Source of the DNA: CAIQOK01 sp043781315
GTDB lineage: Bacteria; Verrucomicrobiota; Verrucomicrobiia; Limisphaerales; CAIQOK01
DNA: 8,112 bases
Assembly: GCA_043781315.1 (NCBI GenBank)
Contig: JAYWBR010000039.1
Span: 1-8,112, forward strand
Direction of reading: 5' to 3'
Shown here: in pieces, positions 1-6,313 of the stretch
How the letters are laid out: every line of letters starts with the position of its first letter
Position numbering within the stretch: position 1 is the first letter of the stretch
The notes under the pieces: generated by a model
The model's database searches: none
What the model was told of the DNA's origin: nothing
What the model saw: only the letters and a program-made list of their open reading frames with translations
Program-made: the position numbers and the translations under genes

Positions 1-2
1 CG

Positions 3-464
3 CTGCCCGCTGATTTTCAAACCGCCAAGCTCGCCTCGTGGACAACGTTCCCCGACACGAACACGCAAGCCTTCGCCGGCACCGCGAAATACGAAACCAT
101 CTTTGACTTGGATAATTCAAAATTCAAAATTCAAAATTCAAAATTTAGTTTGGATCTCGGCGACGTGCGCCAGAGCGCGCGGGTGCGCGTGAACGGCAAG
201 GATTACGGCACGCTCATCACGCCGCCGTTCCGCGTGGTGGTGGACAACCTGAAACCCGCCGGCAACACGCTCGCAGTGGAAGTCACCAGCGTCGCCGCCA
301 ACCGCATCCGCGATCTGGATCGCCGCGGCGTGCCGTGGAAAACTTTCCGCGACATCAACATCGTGGACCTCGGCTACAAACCCTTCGACGCCTCCCGCTG
401 GCCGCTGACCGACTGTGGTTTGCTTGGGCCGGTGACACTGACGGCAGTTTCGCCAACAAAATAA
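3..464 (+). CDS. C-terminal fragment of a glycoside hydrolase (alpha-L-rhamnosidase/GH106-like)
   Basis: This is the 3' end of a larger gene that begins before the window. The frame is open from the first bases, so the TTG at 108 is an internal codon and not a start. The 153 visible residues end in a beta-sandwich of the galactose-binding/GH2 sugar-binding type. It is recognisable from a strand reading LDLGDVRQSARVRVNGKDYG, then TPPFRV, a 'NLKPAGNTLAVEVTS' turn, and a tail with RIRDLD, NIVDLGYKPFD and GLLGPVTL. In known enzymes this accessory domain follows the catalytic barrel of family 106 rhamnosidases and related debranching hydrolases, which remove terminal sugars from complex polysaccharides. 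No catalytic residue is in view, so the substrate is inferred. An acetylesterase-type gene follows on the same strand, which suits polysaccharide breakdown. An oddity is a heptanucleotide repeat read as NSKFKIQNSKF just before the LDLG strand. GH2 or another family with the same accessory fold is possible. Confidence 0.8.
   Translation: MPADFQTAKLASWTTFPDTNTQAFAGTAKYETIFDLDNSKFKIQNSKFSLDLGDVRQSARVRVNGKDYGTLITPPFRVVVDNLKPAGNTLAVEVTSVAANRIRDLDRRGVPWKTFRDINIVDLGYKPFDASRWPLTDCGLLGPVTLTAVSPTK
114..146 (+). repeat. In-frame heptanucleotide tandem repeat, 4 x AATTCAA
   Basis: Four perfect tandem copies of AATTCAA run from 114 to 141 and are followed by a partial copy AATTT. The tract lies inside the hydrolase fragment and is translated as NSKFKIQNSKF, with no stop because a 7-base unit cycles through all three frames every 21 bases. 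It is AT-rich within otherwise GC-rich coding sequence and sits where the domain would be expected to have a short loop before the LDLG strand. It resembles the heptameric short tandem repeats known from cyanobacteria and some other bacteria, and the ATTCAAC heptamers at 7204-7290. Confidence 0.85.
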
Positions 465-503
465 ACCCGTGCCGTGTATTTCCGTAAGAGCTGGCTCGGA
501 AAG

Positions 504-669
504 TGTAGCGTCGGCCATCTTGGCTGACGTAGAGCCGGGGCTTCCAGCCCGGCGGAATCGGCGCGAAAGTAAGAATGGCTTGATTCAATCGGAGTGTTTC
601 CAGCCACGGACATTTTTTCCGGGCGGCAAGATGCCGCCCTCTACGGCAGGCTGGAAGCCTGCCGCTACA
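504..669. repeat. Composite four-hairpin repeat element bounded by TGTAGC / GCTACA
   Basis: This 166-bp intergenic block is framed by the inverted hexamers TGTAGC (504-509) and GCTACA (664-669). It contains four hairpins, each with a three-base loop. H1: stem 509-517/521-529, loop TCT, one G-T pair. H2: stem 534-542/546-553, loop TCC, one bulged G. H3: stem 621-628/632-639, loop AGA, perfect. H4: stem 644-652/656-664, loop GGA, perfect. H1 and H2 are joined by GTAGA, and H3 and H4 by its complement TCTAC. The middle 554-620 shows no structure I could assign. The arrangement resembles REP/BIME palindromic elements. The hydrolase ends at 464 and the acetylesterase starts at 710, so the element may also affect transcript stability or termination there. 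No open frame in this gap looks coding. Confidence 0.8.
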
Positions 670-709
670 TTACAAGCGGTCAGCAGAACAAACTGAATAC
701 CTTTCGAAA

Positions 710-2194
710 ATGAAATTGAAATCCCTCCCACTGATTTCCGCCGTGACTCTACTCGCGGCGGCAACCTCCAGTCTGGCCGACATCACCCTCCCCCACGTCT
801 TCGGCGACAACATGGTTTTGCAACGCGGCCAGCCGGTGCCGGTCTGGGGCTGGGCCGCGCCGGGAGAAAAGGTCGCGGTTGAATTCGCCGGCCAGCGCAA
901 GTCCGCGACAACCGACTCCACTGGCAAATGGGAAGTCCGCCTGCGTTCGTTGAAAACCTCGGCGCAACCGGCGGCGTTGAAAATCTCCGGCGCGAATCAA
1001 ATCACGATCACGAACATCCTCGTCGGCGAAGTCTGGCTTTGCTCGGGCCAGTCCAACATGGAAAAGCCGATTGGAACCCGGCCCGGACAAAAACCCACGC
1101 GCAATTATTTGCAAGAGCTGGCAGCGGGAGATTGTCCGCAGATTCGTTTATTTCTCATCAAACCCGCGATGTCCGACACGCCGGTCAAGGATGTCAAAAG
1201 CGACTGGCACGTTTGCAGTTCAAACTCACTGGAGCAGCTCAAATTTTCCGCCGTCGGTTATTTTTTCGCGCGCGAAGTTCAACAAGAACTGAACGTGCCG
1301 ATTGGTTTGGTTGAATCGAGTTGGGGCGGCACGCGCATCGAACCGTGGACGCCGCCGGTGGGATTTGAATCCGTACCGAAGGTCAAAGACCTCGCGATCC
1401 CCAAGGCTTCATCGGGAACGAACAAGCCTGCCAACACGCGGCCGATGGTGATCTACAACGCGATGATTGCGCCCGTGGCCGGCTTCGCTGTTCGCGGCGC
1501 GCTGTGGTATCAGGGCGAATCCAACTGCATGGGCGAGCATCCCGACGGCGCGATTTACACCGACAAGATGGCGGCCTTGATTCAAGGCTGGCGCGAAGTC
1601 TGGGGACAAAAGCGGCTGCCTTTCTATTACGTGGAGATTGCGCCGTTCCATTATTTCGAGTCCAAGACGCCGCGCGTGCCGACGGCGGATGCGCTGCCGG
1701 AATTCTGGGAAGCCCAGACCCGCGCGCTGAAAATCCCCGACACCGGCATGGCCGTCGTCACCGACCTCGTGGAAAATCTGAATGACATTCATCCGACGCA
1801 AAAAAAGGAAGTTGGCCAGCGCCTGGCGAAACTCGCGCTCGCAAAAACCTACGGCAACAAATCCCTCGTGTGCGAAGGGCCGATGTTCCGGTCGGTGAAG
1901 TTTGCGAAAGGGCGGGCGGTGGTCACCTTCGCTCATGCCGAAGGCGGATTGGTGAGCAAGGATGGCCAGCCGCTAACGTGGTTCACCATTGCTGGTGAGG
2001 ATGGAAAGTTTGTCGAGGCCGAAGCCAAGATCGAGGGCGGCAAAGTGGTTGTTCACGCAGCGAGCGTGGCCGAACCGAAGGCCGTGCGCTTCGCGTGGAA
2101 TGAAGGGGCGCAACCAAATCTTTTCAATGCAGCCGGTTTGCCAGCCAATCCATTTCGCACCGCCGCGCCGGCAGCCACAAAGTCCGGGCGGTAG
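710..2194 (+). CDS. Exported sialate O-acetylesterase family (SASA, SGNH-hydrolase) carbohydrate esterase
   Basis: The predicted 494-residue enzyme hydrolyses O-acetyl esters on sugars. Characterised relatives remove 9-O-acetyl groups from sialic acids, and environmental homologues probably also act on acetylated plant or algal glycans. Residues 1-23 form a signal peptide (KLK start, hydrophobic stretch, SLA before DITLP), placing it in the periplasm or outside. After an N-terminal beta domain with FGDNMVLQRG (31-40), the nucleophile block CSGQSNME has Ser115. SSWGGTRIEPW (203-213) and WYQGESN (266-272) are the family's oxyanion and core blocks, and NDIHP supplies Asp359 and His361. All expected catalytic elements are present, and the length is usual for the family. 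ATG 710 is chosen because it directly precedes the signal peptide. No clear Shine-Dalgarno site is seen. The rhamnosidase-like gene upstream suggests joint action on a decorated polysaccharide. The exact substrate is inferred. Confidence 0.92.
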   Translation: MKLKSLPLISAVTLLAAATSSLADITLPHVFGDNMVLQRGQPVPVWGWAAPGEKVAVEFAGQRKSATTDSTGKWEVRLRSLKTSAQPAALKISGANQITITNILVGEVWLCSGQSNMEKPIGTRPGQKPTRNYLQELAAGDCPQIRLFLIKPAMSDTPVKDVKSDWHVCSSNSLEQLKFSAVGYFFAREVQQELNVPIGLVESSWGGTRIEPWTPPVGFESVPKVKDLAIPKASSGTNKPANTRPMVIYNAMIAPVAGFAVRGALWYQGESNCMGEHPDGAIYTDKMAALIQGWREVWGQKRLPFYYVEIAPFHYFESKTPRVPTADALPEFWEAQTRALKIPDTGMAVVTDLVENLNDIHPTQKKEVGQRLAKLALAKTYGNKSLVCEGPMFRSVKFAKGRAVVTFAHAEGGLVSKDGQPLTWFTIAGEDGKFVEAEAKIEGGKVVVHAASVAEPKAVRFAWNEGAQPNLFNAAGLPANPFRTAAPAATKSGR

Positions 2195-2235
2195 TCCTCT
2201 GAACATGCTTTGCCGTTTGCCCGAACCGGCTGGTT

Positions 2236-2284
2236 GACCCAAAGATTGGAAAAGAAACCTTTGGCTTTCTCGAATCTTTGGGTT
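2236..2284. terminator. Intergenic hairpin, possible terminator
   Basis: A perfect 10-bp inverted repeat, CCCAAAGATT (2238-2247) and AATCTTTGGG (2273-2282), is extended by one A-T and one G-T pair. It encloses a smaller stem AGAAA/TTTCT (2253-2257/2266-2270). It lies 42 bases after the acetylesterase stop and 95 bases before the transporter start, where one transcript probably ends and another begins. The stem is AT-rich and is not followed at once by a T-run (one appears only at 2325-2331), so it is not a textbook intrinsic terminator. A binding site or a decayed repeat are alternatives. The rest of the gap up to 2378 is AT-rich with no convincing promoter boxes. Confidence 0.45.
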
Positions 2285-2378
2285 TGGTTGCATCAGAAAC
2301 GGAACGGCAGCCTTCGGTGAACACTTTTTTTGAAATTTGTTTTTGCATATTTTTCCATTCGTGTGATTGTGCGCCCCA

Positions 2379-3881
2379 ATGAATGACTCGTGGCGTCTTT
2401 CGCGCCTGGTTGTTTGGAAAATAATCCTGCTGCTCCTGCTCGCCTGCGGGACGCCACCCACTTTCGCCGCCGATCATCTTGCGGAAATAAAAGCCAACGG
2501 CATCCTGCTCTGGGGCGCGGATGCGGAGGGTGGAGCGCCGTACGTTTTTCCCGATCCCGACAAGCCCGGTCAACTCATCGGCTTTGAAGTGGAACTTGCC
2601 GACGCACTGGCGGCCAAGCTCGGCGTCAAGGCGCGGATGGTCCAGAATCAATGGGATCAACTGCCCCCCGCCTTGGAGCGCGGCAACTTCGACATCATTC
2701 TCAACGGCCTCGAAATCACCGCTGACAACCAGCAACACATCGCGATGTCGCGGCCGTATTTCGTCTATGCCCAGCAGATCGTCACACGCAAAGCCACCGA
2801 GGGATTAACCCAGTTGGAAAATCTCAAAGGAAAAAAAGTCGCATTGATGTCCGGCACCGTGGCCCAGCGGCTCGTCGAAAAAATGGGCGGCGCGGACATG
2901 CGGATTTATCCCGGCGACGTGGAATGTTTCCGCGACCTCAAGGCGGAACGCGTCGAAGCCGTGGTGCTGGATTTGCCGATGGCTTTGTTTTACGCGAAGC
3001 CGGATGCGGAGTTAAAACTTTCCGGCGAACCGTTCGCGCCCGGCTATTACGGCATCGGCGTGCGCAAGGAGGACGCCACGCTGCTGCTCGCCATCAACCA
3101 GGCGATTGAAGAACTCGCCGCCGATCACACGCTGGAAAAAATCTACCGCAAATTCGGCGTGTGGGATCAGCGACAGGCTGGCTTGAACGATTATCAGGCC
3201 GAGGTGGTCGTCCAAAAAAAAGCGATCTCCACGATCCGTGAATGGCGGAAGTATCTGCCGGTGCTGCTGCGCGGCGCGGTGACGACGGTGGAGTTGTCGC
3301 TGCTGGGCATGGTGCTGGCCGTGGTGGTGGGTTTGTTGCTTGCATTGATGCGGCTCTATGGGATCGCTCCGCTGCGCTGGCTGGCCCGCGCCTACGTGGA
3401 AATTTTTCGCGGCACGCCGCTGCTCATCCAGCTTTTTCTGATCTATTACGGGCTGCCGGAACTCGGCATCCGGCTGGACGCGTTTCTTGCGGGCATCGTC
3501 GGACTGGGGTTGAACTACGCGGCGTACGAGGCGGAGAATTATCGCGCGGGCATCCAGGCTATTCCGCACGGCCAGATGGAAGCGGCGTTCGCTCTGGGCA
3601 TGAGCCGATCGCAAGCGTTGCGCCGCGTGATTCTGCCGCAGGCCTTACGACTGGTGATTCCGCCGGTGACAAATGATTTCATCGCGATGTTCAAAGACTC
3701 GTCCATCGTGTCCGTCATCACGATGGTGGAGCTGACCAAGGTTTATGGAATGCTGGCCATGTCCACCTACGATTACATCGGCCTGGGCTTGATGACGGCG
3801 GGAATTTATTTTGCCCTGAGTTATCCGGCCTCGGTTTTTGCCAACTGGCTGGAAGGAAGGTTGCGTTATGATCACCGATAA
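2379..3881 (+). CDS. Fused substrate-binding protein and permease of a polar amino-acid-type ABC transporter
   Basis: This 500-residue protein joins two transporter parts normally encoded separately. Residues 1-30 are a hydrophobic export signal containing LLAC (Cys23), which could be a lipobox, or TFA-A for ordinary cleavage. Residues about 33-263 are a family 3 solute-binding domain, with GFEVELADAL (68-77), SGT (158-160), and LDLP with Asp198 at the position that usually contacts the amino group. Residues about 293-492 are a HisM/GlnP-type permease: EIFRGTPLLIQLF, NYAAYEAENYR, the EAA coupling loop (about 398-421, MEAAFALGMS), and roughly five membrane helices. The ATPase that docks on the loop follows at 3977. 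ATG 2379 is preferred over the upstream TTG at 2367 because it gives a compact signal peptide. An oddity is that the usual carboxylate-binding Arg after 'IT' in the binding domain is Asn117, so the ligand may not be a standard amino acid. Such fusions are known, for example in GlnP-like systems. Confidence 0.92.
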   Translation: MNDSWRLSRLVVWKIILLLLLACGTPPTFAADHLAEIKANGILLWGADAEGGAPYVFPDPDKPGQLIGFEVELADALAAKLGVKARMVQNQWDQLPPALERGNFDIILNGLEITADNQQHIAMSRPYFVYAQQIVTRKATEGLTQLENLKGKKVALMSGTVAQRLVEKMGGADMRIYPGDVECFRDLKAERVEAVVLDLPMALFYAKPDAELKLSGEPFAPGYYGIGVRKEDATLLLAINQAIEELAADHTLEKIYRKFGVWDQRQAGLNDYQAEVVVQKKAISTIREWRKYLPVLLRGAVTTVELSLLGMVLAVVVGLLLALMRLYGIAPLRWLARAYVEIFRGTPLLIQLFLIYYGLPELGIRLDAFLAGIVGLGLNYAAYEAENYRAGIQAIPHGQMEAAFALGMSRSQALRRVILPQALRLVIPPVTNDFIAMFKDSSIVSVITMVELTKVYGMLAMSTYDYIGLGLMTAGIYFALSYPASVFANWLEGRLRYDHR

Positions 3882-3883
3882 AA

Positions 3884-3967
3884 TAGTGGCACGGGCATCT
3901 TGCCCGTGCGTCTCTGGCTTTGGAATTTGCTCAATAGAAACTCACGGGCGGGACGCTCGTGCCACTA
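3884..3967. repeat. 84-bp two-hairpin repeat element inside the transporter operon
   Basis: The element starts two bases after the permease stop and is bounded by 9-bp inverted ends, TAGTGGCAC (3884-3892) and GTGCCACTA (3959-3967). The left hairpin has a perfect 9-bp stem (3889-3897/3901-3909) with loop TCT. The right hairpin has an 8-bp stem with one G-T pair (3943-3950/3954-3961) and loop GGA. Between them lie about 33 bases (3910-3942) of no recognised structure. The loops match those of the composite element at 504-669, so both probably belong to one REP-like family. Lying between permease and ATPase, it could change the relative amounts of the two products through mRNA stability, as the intercistronic REP of the histidine transport operon does. 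Confidence 0.82.
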
Positions 3968-3976
3968 GCCTTGCCT

Positions 3977-4729
<753 letters not shown>

Positions 4730-4841
4730 ATTCCGCCGCCAAGATTGACACTTGACGCCTGCGCGCTGGCGAATACCGTGCCGCTGTGAGAGCCATTTTC
4801 CTTCATGTACGCCGCAACGGAAAACCGCAACCACCGGATTT

Positions 4842-5588
4842 ATGAAGCGTTCAATTGCCATTGGCCTGCTGTTGCTGGCGGGAATGATCGCCGTATGTTC
4901 GGCCGCCCCGGGCGGCGGTGGGCGAAAACGGTTGGGCGGCTATGACGATCCGCTCAAGGACAACCCGCAGGCAGATTATTGGGCGGTGTGGCGCCGGTTC
5001 AAAATGAGCACCGACGATCTGACGAAAACCATCGGCGCAACCAATGCCGAAGCCGCGTCGTTGCTGGAGCAAATCCAGACCAACGTGCATTACCTCGATG
5101 ACAAGTGGGATGTGTGGTTCAAGCAGCACAAGCAGCCCCAGACCTATTCAATCCACGATGATTACCTCACCAGCCTGCGGACCGACCTCCGGCTGCTCAC
5201 GAATGCAAAAAAAGAAAAAGACGGGGCCAAGGCTTTGGGCCTGGTGCGCGACGCGGCGCTCGACATGCAGATTAAAGCGGACAACTGCCGCCATTCCAGC
5301 GACGGCCTCGGCAAGGAAATCCGCGTCAAGGTCCACACGAAGTCGGGCGACCAGGAGATCGGCGGCTACGAAGTTTATTTTGTTTCGAAGGGCATGTTCG
5401 ACGTGAAGAGTGCGCACGACCGGTTCCCGCGGCAAAGCAGCCCGACCGATGAAAAAGTCCTCTGTCCCGGCGGCTACGCCATGTGGGCGCGCAAGAAAGA
5501 TTTCACAAGCGAACCGATCACCCTGCGCATCGGCGGACGCGGCGAAACCAAGATTGAGGTGGACATCCCGGTGCCCGCCGAACCGTGA
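4842..5588 (+). CDS. Secreted protein of unknown function, helical region plus C-terminal beta domain
   Basis: I do not recognise this 248-residue protein. ATG 4842 is chosen because it begins directly with a signal peptide (MKRS, then a run of Leu/Ile/Val/Ala to about residue 21, CSAA before PGGGG). The frame is open back to 4752, but the added residues are Arg/Pro/Cys-rich and do not look like a protein start. Residues about 40-155 look helical, with an aromatic cluster YWAVWRRF (46-53) and NVHYLDDKWDVWFKQH (81-96). Residues about 159-245 look like a small beta-sandwich (IRVKVHTKSG, GGYEVYFVSK, LCPGGYAMWARK, ETKIEVDIPVP), similar in style to carboxypeptidase-regulatory or PEGA-like surface domains. 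That resemblance is by eye only. It would act in the periplasm or at the surface. A membrane protein gene starts 30 bases after its stop and a kinase-like gene follows, so the three may be cotranscribed. The 112-base gap before it shows no clear promoter or terminator. Confidence 0.75.
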   Translation: MKRSIAIGLLLLAGMIAVCSAAPGGGGRKRLGGYDDPLKDNPQADYWAVWRRFKMSTDDLTKTIGATNAEAASLLEQIQTNVHYLDDKWDVWFKQHKQPQTYSIHDDYLTSLRTDLRLLTNAKKEKDGAKALGLVRDAALDMQIKADNCRHSSDGLGKEIRVKVHTKSGDQEIGGYEVYFVSKGMFDVKSAHDRFPRQSSPTDEKVLCPGGYAMWARKKDFTSEPITLRIGGRGETKIEVDIPVPAEP

Positions 5589-5618
5589 AAATCATCCCAC
5601 CGCCCCGCCCCGATAAAA

Positions 5619-6224
5619 ATGCCAGCGCGCTCTGACATCCAAAAATGGCTGCAACAGTCCCGCAAAAGCTGGCTCGTGCTGGCGCAAGGGGCGTTATGGG
5701 TCGGCGGAGTTCTCGGCGGCTTTCTGCTGCCGCCGCCGGTCGGGGTTTTGCCCAGCGACGAAAAAATCTGGCTGCGGCTCGGCCAGTTCATCGTGGCCGT
5801 CGTGCTCGGTCTGATTTTCTTCGCCGCGCAGCGCTGGAACCAGCCGCGGCACGCCCTCAAGTGGTGCGGCGTGGCGCTGCTGTTGCTGGCCGTCGGCCTC
5901 GCCGCGTTTTTCCGCTACCAGCAATTGACGCTCGCCTGGACCGGCATTTACGACGGCGACAAAGTGGTCATCGGCTCCGAATACACGCCGCACGGGCAAT
6001 CCTACGTGGAGCAGAACCCGAAAATTTCCTGCGAGGAATTGATCTCTGATTTCGCCGGCAAGACCGAGGAAATTTGGACGCACGCTTCCATCAGCCGCCG
6101 CCGCTTGATGCTCGCGGCCACCTTCGAAAGTTGCCTGCCGTTGTTTACCGTCTGTCTCATCGCAGTGGTGCAGGCGGTGCAATGCGGCGGCACCCGGAAG
6201 CCCCGGCGCAAAGCGGTCAAATGA
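5619..6224 (+). CDS. Four-helix membrane protein of unknown function
   Basis: I do not recognise a family for this 201-residue protein. Four hydrophobic segments are visible at about 19-44, 53-70, 83-98 and 163-188. Positive residues in the short loop between helices 2 and 3 (QRWNQPRHALK) and at the C-terminus (RKPRRKAVK) predict that both ends are cytoplasmic. The 65-residue stretch between helices 3 and 4 (about 99-162), containing WTGIYDGDKVVIGSEYTPHG and ISCEELISDF, would then lie outside the membrane. It has no visible enzyme motif and could be a sensor or a docking surface. ATG 5619 begins 30 bases after the preceding stop, which suggests cotranscription with the secreted protein before it and perhaps with the kinase-like gene after it. 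Regulation is not apparent. Confidence 0.75.
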   Translation: MPARSDIQKWLQQSRKSWLVLAQGALWVGGVLGGFLLPPPVGVLPSDEKIWLRLGQFIVAVVLGLIFFAAQRWNQPRHALKWCGVALLLLAVGLAAFFRYQQLTLAWTGIYDGDKVVIGSEYTPHGQSYVEQNPKISCEELISDFAGKTEEIWTHASISRRRLMLAATFESCLPLFTVCLIAVVQAVQCGGTRKPRRKAVK

Positions 6225-6313
6225 TTCCGTGAGGCCGGTTGCTCGCGCGCTGCGCGGGAATGAAATCATTGAAACCTATTGGCGATGGGATGCATCCGTG
6301 TTAAAACAAAAGC

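Noticed and set aside
1409..1936. 175-residue minus-strand open frame opposite the acetylesterase
   Set aside because: It lies entirely within a well-supported gene with intact catalytic blocks, and its translation is His/Arg-rich and without a recognisable fold.
2330..2353. TTGAAA followed by an AT-rich TATTTT as a promoter for the transporter
   Set aside because: The spacing is only about 12 bases and the -10 match is poor. The AT-rich leader may well hold a promoter, but I cannot place it.
3882..3976. Short inverted repeats considered as an insertion sequence remnant or a CRISPR unit
   Set aside because: There is no transposase fragment or target duplication visible, and no regular repeat-spacer array. 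The paired triloop hairpins fit a REP-like element better.
4745..4777. TTGACA/TTGACG boxes upstream of the secreted protein gene
   Set aside because: The only -10-like sequence (AATACC) sits 21 or 14 bases away, outside the usual 16-18, so chance is as likely.
6269..6297. TTGAAA with a distant -10 before the kinase-like gene
   Set aside because: No TATAAT-like hexamer is found at the right distance.
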